A stretch of DNA of 64,000 nt from JAFGCY01 sp964609245 (GCA_964609245.1 CAZSSB010000004.1:65197-129196); one strand, 5' to 3'. Shown: positions 29,868 through 39,001, counted from the first letter of the stretch. Numbers and translations: made by a program. Notes: generated by a model from the sequence alone, not told the origin.

Positions 29868-31118
29868 GTGAAACCGGATATCATCAGCGGCTATCGCGTG
29901 CTCTCCGAGCTCGGCAAGGGCTCGATGGGGGTCGTCTACGAGGCGGTACCGGAGGCCGGCGGCAAGCCGATCGCGATCAAGGTCTTCTATCCTGACACCA
30001 AGCTAACGCCCGACGAGACATCCGTCCTGCGTGAGCGGTTCGAGCGGGAGGGCGGCGCGCTGGCCCAGCTCCAGCACGAGAACGTGGTGCGGGTCATCGA
30101 GGTCGGCGCCACCGGTGACCTGGAATTCATTGCGATGGAGAAGCTGGAGGGCTTCAATATCAAGGAACTCCTGGCCCTCGGCACGCGCTTCACGCTGGCC
30201 GAGACCTTCGACCTCATGCTCCAACTGCTCGCCGGTCTGGCTGCTTGTCACCGCTCCGGACTTGTGCATCGCGATGTGAAGCCCGCCAATGTGGTTCGGG
30301 ATCCGCAGGGAGTCGTCAAGCTGGCAGACTTCGGTATCGCGCGCATCATCACCGATGAGACGCTCTCGCGGGCTGGCACCATCGTCGGCACGCCCAACTA
30401 TATGAGTCCTGAGCAGATCCGCGGCGAGGATGTCGATCCCCGCTCGGACCTTTTCTCGGCGGGTGTGCTGCTCTACGAACTGCTGACCGGCAAGAAGCCC
30501 TTCGATGCGCCTGATGTGACGGCGATCATGTACAACGTCACCAACGTGCATCCGCCCTCTCCGCTGTTTCACAACGCAGCGCTACCCCCGGAGATCGAGC
30601 AGATCGCATTCCGTGCCCTTGCCAAGGATCCAGCTCAGCGATACGCGACCGCCGATGAGTTCGCCGAGGATCTACGCCGGCTGGAACGGGACCTCCACTA
30701 CCGCGAGGACTCCCAGACCTTCCTTGAGGCACTCCCCGCGATCCCCGACACCGACGCCGGGTCCGCCCCGCTGGCTGCTCCCCATGTCGGCCAGACGGTT
30801 GCTCCCCCGGATGCGGGCTCTGCACCGGCTGCGGACCCCAATGGCTGGTCGCTGACAGGCGGCGGCGGAATCGCACCGGGGACAGCCTACTGCGTGGACT
30901 GCGGAATGAAGAACGACGCGAGCAGCGACTTCTGCGTGCGCTGCATGCGTCCATTGCTCAAGCGTGACATCGTGAACCAACTCGCCGCCGAACAGGCCCG
31001 GCGGATCCATCGTGTCGGCCGCGGCGACTACCTTTTCCTGACCTGCCTCAGCGCCGTGATCGTTGCGGTAGTGATCCTGATCCTCTATCTCTTCTTCCGC
31101 GGCGTCACGCCGCCCTAG
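29868..31118 (+). CDS. Membrane-anchored Ser/Thr protein kinase with zinc ribbon
   Basis: A 416-aa eukaryotic-type kinase. Residues about 8-275 form the kinase domain: GKGSMGVVYEA glycine loop, IAIKVF lysine, HRDVKPANVV catalytic loop, DFGIAR, and GTPNYMSPEQ. A Pro/Ala-rich linker follows, then a two-CxxC zinc ribbon (YCVDCGMKN...FCVRCMRP, about 343-365) and one membrane helix (about 387-409) near the C-terminus. There are no PASTA repeats. GTG 29868 is apparently leaderless. It follows rpoC by 76 nt but has its own -10. It converges on the next gene, with the stops overlapping. Confidence 0.9.
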   Translation: MKPDIISGYRVLSELGKGSMGVVYEAVPEAGGKPIAIKVFYPDTKLTPDETSVLRERFEREGGALAQLQHENVVRVIEVGATGDLEFIAMEKLEGFNIKELLALGTRFTLAETFDLMLQLLAGLAACHRSGLVHRDVKPANVVRDPQGVVKLADFGIARIITDETLSRAGTIVGTPNYMSPEQIRGEDVDPRSDLFSAGVLLYELLTGKKPFDAPDVTAIMYNVTNVHPPSPLFHNAALPPEIEQIAFRALAKDPAQRYATADEFAEDLRRLERDLHYREDSQTFLEALPAIPDTDAGSAPLAAPHVGQTVAPPDAGSAPAADPNGWSLTGGGGIAPGTAYCVDCGMKNDASSDFCVRCMRPLLKRDIVNQLAAEQARRIHRVGRGDYLFLTCLSAVIVAVVILILYLFFRGVTPP

Positions 31119-31786
31119 GACTCCTCCTCCGTCGGCCGCGCGCCGCTGGTGCCCCGCTCCAGTTCCTCAATCCGCGTCCGCAACTCCGCCGGCAAGCGTG
31201 CATCAAGCTCTTCCAGCGGGTCGGACCCGGCCTCTTCGTAGGCCTGCACCACGGCCTCCGCCAGGTCGGCTTCCGCAGACAGTGGACTGTCTACCGCCGG
31301 CGCAGCGCCCGCCCCGCTGCGCAGCAACTCGTTCAGCTTCCGCTGCGTATCCTCCAGGCGCGCCACCTCTGCCGGTCCGCCGAGACCAGGCTCCGCCTTC
31401 GCGCGCTCGACCTGACGCCGCAGGTACTTGCTGTACTCCACCAGTGTGAACCGCTCATTTCGATTCAGCAGTCTCTGGTAAGCGCCGATCTCGGCTCGGC
31501 GGTTGGCCCACCTCGCAAGGCCGGTCAGTAAGAAGAACGAGGCGATCCAGCCGGGCCAGCTGCAGATCAGGAAGTGCAGCCACTCCGGCAGGTAGGGACG
31601 CAGCACATCCACCCCGAACAACCCAAATGCAGAGAAGTACACCACCCACAGCAGCAGTGGCACAGCAGTCGGAATGCGGAATGCCCCCCAGCTCTCGCGC
31701 TCCTTCCGCTTGGGACGCTGCCGCTTGCCCGCGGCCGATAGCCGCCACCTGAGATCAGCAGTCAACCTGTTGACGATGTCGCTCAT
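31115..31786 (-). CDS. Membrane protein with two TM helices and coiled-coil tail, unknown
   Basis: A 223-aa protein: basic N-terminus, two membrane helices (about residues 38-60 and 68-88), then a charged helical region that is probably coiled coil, ending in an acidic tail. The family is not recognised. ATG 31786 is chosen because it overlaps the stop of the upstream gene (ATGA), indicating coupling; ATG 31801 lies within that gene. It converges with the kinase gene, stops overlapping by a few bases. Confidence 0.6.
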   Translation of the reverse strand: MSDIVNRLTADLRWRLSAAGKRQRPKRKERESWGAFRIPTAVPLLLWVVYFSAFGLFGVDVLRPYLPEWLHFLICSWPGWIASFFLLTGLARWANRRAEIGAYQRLLNRNERFTLVEYSKYLRRQVERAKAEPGLGGPAEVARLEDTQRKLNELLRSGAGAAPAVDSPLSAEADLAEAVVQAYEEAGSDPLEELDARLPAELRTRIEELERGTSGARPTEEES

Positions 31787-32799
31787 CGGCCCATCTTCCA
31801 AGTTGGCGGATAGGGCCCGCCTTCCAGCCAGGCGGCCAGCTCATCGCGATAGGTTCTGACGAGCTCAAATGCCTGCCGCCGGCCGCGGTTGAACTGCTCG
31901 ACGTCTCCCACGCCCGTGAACGTTGGCGGGACCTCAATGACGGAGTCAAAGCCATACTTCCGCCCTTGGTACTCCGCCACGTAGGCGTAGCCGATGCCAC
32001 TGTGGTTGAGATAATCCACCGGGTTCGCCTGGATAACCTCACGCGTCTCGATGACCCAGTCCAGCCAGGCCTTCTCCTGCGCGAAGTAGTCCTCGTATCC
32101 GTCCGGACTGGCGATGTAACGTCCGCTTGCCGGATCCAATGACCGCACTGCATGATAGAAGAAGCCACCCCAAGTTCCGTCCAGATTCCGGCTGGTGATC
32201 AACTCATAGAGCCCGTCGTTGTCCAAATCCTGCGCGTCGAACCAGCCGTAGAGCGTCAGCGCACCCGCGGTGTCGAGGTCGCGGACACGCCCATCCGAGC
32301 CGATCACCAGCCCGACGACCTGGGCATCCTGCTCGTCCGTTGCCAGCGAGCATACACATACCAGATCCGCATCGACACTCTTGGCGGTCGGCCAGATACA
32401 GACCCGATTCAGCCGGGCGCCTGCGGTCTGGCCCGGCAATGTGGCGTTAGCCGGCTCACCATCGCCGACTTTGCAGGCCAGGTGTTCCAGCATCGGGCCA
32501 CCCGGGGCCGCTCCTCGCGCGGTTGAATTGGCAACCGCCAGCCAGCAGCCGAGCTCGCTCTTGGGCCAGTTCAGCGCCAGGATGTCCATCTCGACCGTCG
32601 TCGAGGGCAGGACCGTGGCGAGGCTGAACGCGGCCTGGTCCGACATGGTCGCCAGGCGCGGCTTCAGCCACGGGTGCACCGCCAGGGTGAAGGGCAGCCC
32701 CTCGATCTCCAGCAGCGGCTCGCTGGCGCTGGCACTGGCCACCAGCAGCATTGTCAGCGCGAGCGCCACGATGGCTAATCTATAATGTTGGTACTGCAA
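31783..32799 (-). CDS. Exported protein of unknown function
   Basis: A 338-aa protein with a signal peptide (cleavage near ASASASEP). The middle contains DAQDLDNDGLYELITSRN, which resembles FG-GAP/VCBS calcium-binding repeats, and several Cys in the N-terminal half (GCWLA, LACKV, VCIW, VCVCS). The rest is not recognised. TTG 32799 has no ribosome site; TAAAAT 9 nt upstream could make it leaderless. It overlaps the downstream membrane-protein gene by four bases, so the two may act together. Confidence 0.55.
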   Translation of the reverse strand: MQYQHYRLAIVALALTMLLVASASASEPLLEIEGLPFTLAVHPWLKPRLATMSDQAAFSLATVLPSTTVEMDILALNWPKSELGCWLAVANSTARGAAPGGPMLEHLACKVGDGEPANATLPGQTAGARLNRVCIWPTAKSVDADLVCVCSLATDEQDAQVVGLVIGSDGRVRDLDTAGALTLYGWFDAQDLDNDGLYELITSRNLDGTWGGFFYHAVRSLDPASGRYIASPDGYEDYFAQEKAWLDWVIETREVIQANPVDYLNHSGIGYAYVAEYQGRKYGFDSVIEVPPTFTGVGDVEQFNRGRRQAFELVRTYRDELAAWLEGGPYPPTWKMGR

Positions 32800-32829
32800 A
32801 GCGCAGTGATTTTACTACGGGGGTAGGAT

Positions 32830-33900
32830 GTGTCTAAGCGCAGAGTGGTAAGTCGCCGTACCGTCAAGCGGCGGGTTGTTGGATCGGCCAATCCGATCGC
32901 CAAGTGGGGACGAGACAGCAAGACGACCTGCTTCGACTCGATCGGCGGCTTCTTCGTCGGGCTGCTGCTGTTCTTTGTTACGTTCGCCCTGCCCTTCTGC
33001 GCCGCTCGCACGGAGAAGGACAGCAAGGACGTTGCCGAGCTGGAAGTGATTCCCGTGGCTCAGGCGCAGGCCATCGACGGCAAGGCGCTGGTGCAGGGCG
33101 AGCTGACCGCCGCCTCGCAGATCACGCCGCCAATCGAGGACCCGGAGCGCTCGATTCTGGCCTACCGCTACGCGCTCGAGCGCTACGAACCCCACGAGGA
33201 GACGCGCACCGAGACCCGCACCGAGATCGAGGGCGGCCAGGAGGTCGAGTACACGGACGAAATCACGGAAGAGGTCTGGGAGTGGGAAACCCTCGACAGC
33301 GAATCGGACTGGGCTGAGGCAATGCTCGGCAGCATCAACGTCGATCTACAGAAGTGCACACACAACCTCGGCTGGAAGTCGCTATTCAGCGACAAGTACA
33401 CCGACGCGGACACCGGTTATGACATCCGTGAGACGGTGGAAGTGATCTATGCCGGCGACAACGTAATCCTCGCTGGCGAGTTTGCCGGGGGTCAGATAGT
33501 CGCTGACGCCGATTTCTATCGCCTGACCACCGGCACGAAAGATGAACTGGTCGGAGCAATGCACCAGGAGGAGGAGACCCAGCGCTGGGTGCTGATCGTG
33601 CTGTCGGTGATCCTGTGGGCGATCAGCTTCAACCTGATCGTCGGTCCCGCCTTTATTCTGCTCAACATCATCCCGATCAAGGCCATCGGCGCCGCCGCCC
33701 GCGGCATCTTCGGCCTGATCGCGCTGATCATGGCGGTCATCACCACCGCCGTGACCTACATCGTGATCGCCTACTGGTGGGTACTCGCGCTGCTGATGAT
33801 CGTGCTCGCGGTAGTGCTGCTGGTGGTCGCCAACCGCAATCGCGAGGCCGAACCCGATCTCGATCTGCCCGAGGAGCCCGAGCAGGAGCCAATCGAGTAG
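32830..33900 (+). CDS. TMEM43-like multi-pass membrane protein
   Basis: A 356-aa protein. After one membrane helix (residues about 36-58) there is a large extracytoplasmic domain containing GKALVQGELTAAS and AYRYALERYEPHEE, which resembles the TMEM43/LUMA family core. Three or four closely spaced C-terminal membrane helices follow (about residues 254-340), then an acidic Pro/Glu tail. GTG 32830 is used because the ATG two bases upstream is out of frame. TMEM43 homologues are best known from eukaryotes; the bacterial role is unknown. The family call is tentative. Confidence 0.55.
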   Translation: MSKRRVVSRRTVKRRVVGSANPIAKWGRDSKTTCFDSIGGFFVGLLLFFVTFALPFCAARTEKDSKDVAELEVIPVAQAQAIDGKALVQGELTAASQITPPIEDPERSILAYRYALERYEPHEETRTETRTEIEGGQEVEYTDEITEEVWEWETLDSESDWAEAMLGSINVDLQKCTHNLGWKSLFSDKYTDADTGYDIRETVEVIYAGDNVILAGEFAGGQIVADADFYRLTTGTKDELVGAMHQEEETQRWVLIVLSVILWAISFNLIVGPAFILLNIIPIKAIGAAARGIFGLIALIMAVITTAVTYIVIAYWWVLALLMIVLAVVLLVVANRNREAEPDLDLPEEPEQEPIE

Positions 33901-33909
33901 CCGCGCGTC

Positions 33910-34659
33910 TTAGCCGTCGCCGCCGCTCAGCTCGATCTGCTCGATCTCGCAGTACTGCGCCCGCGTGTCCACCGTCACCTGCGCCAGCCGGGCGGCATCC
34001 AGCGCGTAGACGCGGTCTTGGCCATGTAGCTCGTCCCCCAGCGGATCAAAGACGTGGTTGCCGGCGCCGTCGAAGCGCTCAACACCGTTGTCGACGCCCG
34101 CTACGCAGCTGCCCACGACGAAGCAGCCGTTCTCGATCGCCCGGGCGCGCAGCAGCGCCGCCCAGACATGATCTCGGCCCCAGGGCCACAGCGCCGGGTA
34201 GACCAGCAGGTTGATATCGTGATTCAGCTTGAGCGCCCGCGCCTGCTCGGGAAAGCGCACGTCGTTGCAGGTCGCCAGGCCGATGCGCCACTCCCCGTGC
34301 TTCAGGGCGACGTACCGTGATCCCGGCTGCCACAGCTGGTCCTCGTTGTTGGGCAGGAACAGGTGGATCTTGTCGTAGTGCGCGATTGCCTCGCCCGCGC
34401 GGTACCAGTACTGGCGGTTCACGCCATCCTCCGAGATGGTGCCAAACAGGCACAGCAGCCCGGGTTGGGCGGCCGACAGTCGGGCGAACTCCTCGCGCAG
34501 CTGCGCGGCCTCGCCTTCGCCGTGGTACCCGGTCAGGAACTGCTCGGGGAACACCACCCAGTCGCATTCGGCCTCCGCGGCCGCCGCCACGTCACGCCGC
34601 ATGGCCGTCACGTTGGCTGCCAGCTCACGAACGTAGAACCTCGGTAGATAGAGCCGCAT
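33910..34659 (-). CDS. Carbon-nitrogen hydrolase (nitrilase superfamily)
   Basis: A 249-aa amidohydrolase with the Glu-Lys-Cys triad: Glu in VVFPEQFLTGY (about residue 45), Lys in AHYDKIHLFLP, and Cys in IGLATCNDVRFPE. It probably hydrolyses a small amide such as an omega-amidase or carbamoyl substrate; I cannot choose. ATG 34659 is 6 nt after TACAAT (34666-34671, minus strand) with no Shine-Dalgarno, another leaderless candidate. The longer open frame to 35037 is antisense to the neighbouring gene. Confidence 0.85.
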   Translation of the reverse strand: MRLYLPRFYVRELAANVTAMRRDVAAAAEAECDWVVFPEQFLTGYHGEGEAAQLREEFARLSAAQPGLLCLFGTISEDGVNRQYWYRAGEAIAHYDKIHLFLPNNEDQLWQPGSRYVALKHGEWRIGLATCNDVRFPEQARALKLNHDINLLVYPALWPWGRDHVWAALLRARAIENGCFVVGSCVAGVDNGVERFDGAGNHVFDPLGDELHGQDRVYALDAARLAQVTVDTRAQYCEIEQIELSGGDG

Positions 34660-34737
34660 GTATCGATTGTACTCCCGTCGCCGGCTGGTACGGTCAGCGG
34701 GAACACCCGGGCTGCGCCGGTGGTTATAGTAGTAGCG

Positions 34738-35616
34738 ATGGATGGGCGCGATACCTGGTGGTCCAGCTTCGAGCTGGCGATGCGGCAGCTGCTCGATCCG
34801 GACAACCCGTTCATCCCCTGGCTGCTGATGTTCGATCTGGTGCTGTTGGTAGCCCACCTCACGATCGTCTACTGGGTTTATCGCGACGCCCTGGTCCGCT
34901 ACAACCGGGGCGCTCCCTGGGCGGTGCTGGCACTGCTGCTGCCCGTCGGCGGCTGGCTGTTCTACCTGCTTTATCGCCAGAGCCCGCTGGTGCAGTTCGA
35001 CCGCATCGAGGCCGAGCTGTTCGACGAGAGCGAGCACGAGTGGACGGACTACGATGCTTACCGCGCCAACCAGGGCTCCCCGCTGTTCGCCGAGATCAGC
35101 TCATTCTGGCGCAAGCCCGAGGGCGAGGGCTACAGCCCGTGGGTCAAGCTTTCGCGCATGCGCGAGCTGCGCAAGACTCTGACGCCTGAACAGAAGCGCG
35201 AGCGCGCCGAGCAGCGCAAGCTGGATCGCGAAGAGAAGGCCAGCCAGCGCCGGCAGCGGCGGGAGGAGTTGAGGGAGCAGCGGCGGCGCCGGGCCCGCGA
35301 CAAGAAGGAGCGCACCACGCTGACCGCCCGGCACGGCTTCACGTTTCGGATGAGCGACCGGGGCCAGCGCCGCCTGCAGCGCAAACTGGAGGTCCTCGAA
35401 CGGCTGAAGCTGCTGCCGCGCGAGGACGCCGCGCTGGAGGAGTTGATCTATCAGATGGACTACGCCAAAGCCCTGGAGTCCGCGCGTGCCTCACTTGCTG
35501 TGGCGCAAGATGTCAATGACCAGCAGGGCGTGATTACCTACAAGGCGTACATCAAGCGCCTTACTCCGCTGCTCGCCGAATCCAGCGACCCCGCACCGCG
35601 CTCCCCCGACGCCTGA
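34738..35616 (+). CDS. Two-helix membrane protein with long basic coiled-coil, unknown
   Basis: A 292-aa protein with membrane helices at about residues 27-47 and 60-80, joined by YRDALVRYN, and a long Arg/Lys/Glu-rich helical stretch (residues about 130-205) likely to be coiled coil. The C-terminus may be a short TPR-like helical pair (MDYAKALESARASLAVAQD). TATAGT at 34725-34730 is 7 nt before ATG 34738, again leaderless. Function unknown. Confidence 0.65.
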   Translation: MDGRDTWWSSFELAMRQLLDPDNPFIPWLLMFDLVLLVAHLTIVYWVYRDALVRYNRGAPWAVLALLLPVGGWLFYLLYRQSPLVQFDRIEAELFDESEHEWTDYDAYRANQGSPLFAEISSFWRKPEGEGYSPWVKLSRMRELRKTLTPEQKRERAEQRKLDREEKASQRRQRREELREQRRRRARDKKERTTLTARHGFTFRMSDRGQRRLQRKLEVLERLKLLPREDAALEELIYQMDYAKALESARASLAVAQDVNDQQGVITYKAYIKRLTPLLAESSDPAPRSPDA

Positions 35617-35654
35617 GCCGGGCCGTCCCCCCACCCCGTGCTAACATCCTCGCG

Positions 35655-36317
35655 ATGCCTACTCCTGAGATCGAGCGGCGCTGGCGGGAAGCGGTGCGCG
35701 GCCGCGCGGATGAAATCGAGGCTGCCGGCGCGTCTTTCACGGATGTGCTGCGGCTGATGGCCCACCTGCGCAGCGCCGACGGCTGCCCCTGGGATCGCGA
35801 GCAGAGTCTCGCCAGCCTCCGCCAGTACGTCCGTGAGGAGGCCGACGAGGTCTGTGAGGCCATCGACCGCATCCTGGCGCTCGAGGAGGAGCTGCGCCAC
35901 CGCCACGGCCAGCCGCCAGCCGATCCCAGCCCTCCCGCGGGCCAAGACAAAGCGCGCACGAGCAAGAAGGGCCACACCATCGGCCATCATCCCCATCGCG
36001 ACGACTTCGATGCGGCCGTTTCCGCCAGCGGCGCACCCTTACCTGCGGAACTCACAGCGGAGCAGCAGCGGGAGCTGGATGGGCTGTACCGGGAACTATA
36101 CAAGGAGCTGGGCGATCTTCTGCTGCAGGCCGCGTTTCAGGGCGACATCCTGCACGCGATGGGCCGCCCCGGCGTCGGCCACAGCCTGGAGCTGCTGATC
36201 GCCAAGCTGATCCACCGCCACCCCCACGTCTACGGTGACCGCGAGGTGATCGACAGCGCGGAAGTCCTCCGGAATTGGGAGGAAATCAAGCGCGCGGAAG
36301 GCCTCGCGGGTGAGTGA
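35655..36317 (+). CDS. mazG: MazG-family NTP pyrophosphohydrolase with central insertion
   Basis: A 220-aa MazG-like all-alpha NTP-PPase. The first half has LMAHLRSADGCPWDREQSLA and the metal-binding REEADEVCEAID. The second metal helix KELGDLLLQAAFQGDI and the RHPHVYGD motif follow. Between the two metal helices is an insertion of about 75 residues, Pro/Lys-rich with a His cluster (GHTIGHHPHRDD), absent from ordinary MazG. MazG removes aberrant or alarmone nucleotides. TAACAT 7 nt before ATG 35655 suggests a leaderless message. Confidence 0.88.
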   Translation: MPTPEIERRWREAVRGRADEIEAAGASFTDVLRLMAHLRSADGCPWDREQSLASLRQYVREEADEVCEAIDRILALEEELRHRHGQPPADPSPPAGQDKARTSKKGHTIGHHPHRDDFDAAVSASGAPLPAELTAEQQRELDGLYRELYKELGDLLLQAAFQGDILHAMGRPGVGHSLELLIAKLIHRHPHVYGDREVIDSAEVLRNWEEIKRAEGLAGE

Positions 36318-36347
36318 ACCACCGCCTGCCAGTCAGCGTCTGAAGGG

Positions 36348-36353
36348 TATAAT
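36348..36353 (+). promoter_or_regulatory. -10 hexamer of the subtilase gene
   Basis: TATAAT 17 nt before ATG 36371, implying a very short leader of about 10 nt. Confidence 0.5.
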
Positions 36354-36370
36354 CACTTATTCCAACCAGG

Positions 36371-38200
36371 ATGGCACTATCCACTATGTATCAACGCCTA
36401 ATGGCCGCACTGATTATCACCGCCGTGCTGGCGGCATTTCTGGCCACCGCTTCGGCGCAGCCGGCCCGCACCACCGCTGACCTGCCACTCAGCGAAGTCC
36501 ACAACCGCGAGATTCTGGTCGAGCTGGACCCGTCCCGCGGTGCCAAGTCCGTCAGCGCCTTCTGTGCGGCAACCGGCCTTGTGCATCAGCGCACGCGGCC
36601 GCTCAGCTACGCCACGTACGAAGTGGTACGCGTGCCGGCGGACCAGGACTACCATGCCGTGCTGGCGGCGCTGGAGGCCGATCCGCGGGTGGCGACCGTC
36701 GGGCCCAACGTGATCAAACGCGTCAGCGAGACGGTGCTAAACGACCCGCTGCTGCTCAACACCGCCACCAGCGTGGCTGAGGGGTTGACCGAGCCTCACG
36801 CGCTGAACAACCAGTGGGCGCTGCTGCTGACCCGCTGCCCGGAGGCCTGGGACTACTCTACCGGCCGCCAGGAGGTGATCGTCGCGGTGCTGGACACCGG
36901 CGTCAACTTCGATCACGAGGACCTGCAGGGCGCGTTCTGGACCAACACCGGCGAGACACCGGACAACAGCGTGGACGATGACCTCAACGGGTACGTCGAC
37001 GACTACCTGGGCTACGACTTCCATCACAACGAGGGCGCGGGGCGCGATACCGACCCGACCGATCCGACCAGTGAGTACATCTCCCATGGCAATGCCACCA
37101 CCTCGATCGTGGCCGCCCGCGGGGACAACGCCTTGGGCCTCGCCGGTGTGGCCGGCGGCAACGGCAGCGGCACCGGCGTACGGGTGATGGCACTGCGCGT
37201 CGGCACCAACACCGACATCACGGTCGACGCCGAGATCGACGCCATTGACTATGCCATCGCCAACGGCGCCAACATCATCTCCATGAGCTTCGGCGGCGCC
37301 TCCGGCGGCCCGCCGGAGGAGAATGCCATCAATCGCGCCTGGGACGAGGGGCTCTACATCGTTGCCGCATCGGGCAACGTCGGTCAGGGCAATCAGTCTG
37401 GCGGCGAGGACCTGATTGACCTGCCGGCGGGCTTTGACAACTGCGTGGCGATCGGCGCCAGCAGTATCTTCCCATCCCAGGGCCTTACGGGCTCGACTCC
37501 GGTGGTCGACGAGAACATTGCGAACTACAGCAAGACTGGTCCGGAGACCGAGATTGTGGCACCGGGCACGCACATCCTCTGCGCCGGGCGGCAGTCCGCC
37601 ACCTACTCCAATCTCGCGCACCAGTTCACCGGCACCTCAGCCGCCACGCCACTGGTCGCCGGATTGGCTGCGCTGCTCTGGAGCCTCGACATCGAGGTCA
37701 ATGGCACCATCACCAAGACTAATGCGGACATCCGGGGCTACATCAGAGACACTGCCGTGGACCTGGGTTTCACCACCGACGAGCAGGGCCACGGCCGCAT
37801 CGACGCGCTGGCGGCCGCGCGGCAGATCATTCCCAATCCGCCACCCGAGCACGGTGACGCCAACGGCGACGAGATCGTCGATGAGGCCGACCTGACCATC
37901 GTCGTGGGCCTTGACGGCGTCAGTTCCGGCAGCGCCAGCTACAACGAGGGCGCGGACTACGACAGCAACGGCGTGATCAACAACCAGGACGTACTGGCAA
38001 TCATCACCAGGATCGCCGGCCAGGCCGACGGTGATACCGACGACGACGGCGACGTGGACATGGACGATGTCGAGGTCCTGCGCCAGCTGTTCGGAGTGGC
38101 CGCCGGCGATGCCGCGTATGATGCCGTGGCCGACGCCGACCGCAACGGCGTGATCGACGAACTGGATCTCTTCGTGGTGGGACGCAACTTCGGCAGCTAG
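36371..38200 (+). CDS. Secreted subtilisin-like (S8) protease with C-terminal dockerin-like repeats
   Basis: A 609-aa exported serine protease. Signal peptide (residues about 1-29); propeptide I9-like (about 35-125); catalytic domain about 135-480 with Asp in AVLDTGVNFDHED, His in YISHGNATTSIVAA, and Ser in FTGTSAATPLVAGLAALL. The His motif reads HGN rather than the usual HGT. The last 115 residues hold two pairs of Ca2+-binding loops (GDANGDEIVDEADL, DYDSNGVINNQDV, DTDDDGDVDMDDV, DADRNGVIDELDL), i.e. dockerin type I-like modules. It may attach to cohesin-like modules such as those in the lipoproteins at 40-47 kb. Confidence 0.9.
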   Translation: MALSTMYQRLMAALIITAVLAAFLATASAQPARTTADLPLSEVHNREILVELDPSRGAKSVSAFCAATGLVHQRTRPLSYATYEVVRVPADQDYHAVLAALEADPRVATVGPNVIKRVSETVLNDPLLLNTATSVAEGLTEPHALNNQWALLLTRCPEAWDYSTGRQEVIVAVLDTGVNFDHEDLQGAFWTNTGETPDNSVDDDLNGYVDDYLGYDFHHNEGAGRDTDPTDPTSEYISHGNATTSIVAARGDNALGLAGVAGGNGSGTGVRVMALRVGTNTDITVDAEIDAIDYAIANGANIISMSFGGASGGPPEENAINRAWDEGLYIVAASGNVGQGNQSGGEDLIDLPAGFDNCVAIGASSIFPSQGLTGSTPVVDENIANYSKTGPETEIVAPGTHILCAGRQSATYSNLAHQFTGTSAATPLVAGLAALLWSLDIEVNGTITKTNADIRGYIRDTAVDLGFTTDEQGHGRIDALAAARQIIPNPPPEHGDANGDEIVDEADLTIVVGLDGVSSGSASYNEGADYDSNGVINNQDVLAIITRIAGQADGDTDDDGDVDMDDVEVLRQLFGVAAGDAAYDAVADADRNGVIDELDLFVVGRNFGS

Positions 38201-38212
38201 CCGCAGCCCCAG

Positions 38213-38515
38213 CTAGTCGGACGAGTTGCGCGGTGGCTTGCGCCGCGGGTGTTTCTCCACGTACTTCGCCGCGTACTTCACAGCGTCGCGCACCTTCTCC
38301 TTCATCGTCTCCAGCGGCTCGCCGGCCAGATAGAACGCGGCGTCGACGCTGTGGCGCACGTAGCGCGGCGGCAGCTGGTTCAGCGCCAGGCAGGCGACGT
38401 CCTCCAGCGCCCCGGGGATCTTGGCGAGCTCCGAATCGGCATACTCCGCCATCAGGTGCTCCACCACCAGCCGGTGGAAATAGTTTTCTACCTTGTCGAA
38501 GTTGAACTTCGCCAT
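38213..38515 (-). CDS. ComFB-like late competence protein
   Basis: A 100-aa protein containing the ComFB family signature DVACLALNQLPPRYVRH near residues 39-55, preceded by a helical segment (VENYFHRLVVEHLMAEY). ComFB proteins are linked to competence and, in some bacteria, bind c-di-nucleotides; the usual zinc-binding Cys residues are not evident here. Starts 28 nt after... the preceding gene on the same strand is the PPC-domain protein (stop 38545), so they may be co-transcribed. Confidence 0.7.
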   Translation of the reverse strand: MAKFNFDKVENYFHRLVVEHLMAEYADSELAKIPGALEDVACLALNQLPPRYVRHSVDAAFYLAGEPLETMKEKVRDAVKYAAKYVEKHPRRKPPRNSSD

Positions 38516-38544
38516 GTGGCCTGGCTTCTCTCTCAGCTTGGGCG

Positions 38545-38973
38545 CTACTCGATCAGCAGACCGGGCAGCCCCGTATCCGGCTCCAGTTCGCGGTACATCC
38601 TGACCGGCTCGTCGATCACCACAATCGCGATCTCCAGCGTCACCCCCGCCTGGGCCGCGATCACGTGGCCGCCGAACACCTGATACTCCTCATTGGCGCA
38701 CATCGCGTGCAGGTGCGCCATCAACTCGCCGTACTTCTCCGCGACGTTGCCCGCCAGCGTCAGACACTCGAAGCGACCCTCAAAGCGTTTCGATTCATAG
38801 CGGCCCTTGCCCACGAAAAACCCCAGCTCGGGATCGGCGAGCATACCTATTCCCGACGCCACGAACCCGCCCCGGGCGCCGTGTTGCCGGCAGGCCTCCA
38901 GGATCGAGGCATGGACGTCCTCGCCGGGTTCGAGTCGTATCGCGATAGTGTTGGCTGTCCGTGCTGCGTGCAT
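38545..38973 (-). CDS. PPC/DUF296-domain protein
   Basis: A 142-aa protein covering one PPC (plant and prokaryote conserved, DUF296) domain: TIAIRLEPGEDVHASILEAC, GFVASGIGMLADPELGFF, LTLAGNVAEK, and metal-site histidines in HLHAMC and FGGHVIAA. Bacterial members are trimeric and of uncertain role; some are annotated DNA-binding. ATG 38973 has GGGAG upstream. CATGGTATAAC (39002-39012, minus strand) is a good extended -10 for it. Confidence 0.8.
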   Translation of the reverse strand: MHAARTANTIAIRLEPGEDVHASILEACRQHGARGGFVASGIGMLADPELGFFVGKGRYESKRFEGRFECLTLAGNVAEKYGELMAHLHAMCANEEYQVFGGHVIAAQAGVTLEIAIVVIDEPVRMYRELEPDTGLPGLLIE

Positions 38974-39001
38974 TGGCGGCTCCCGTCGAGAACTGGCTTT
39001 G

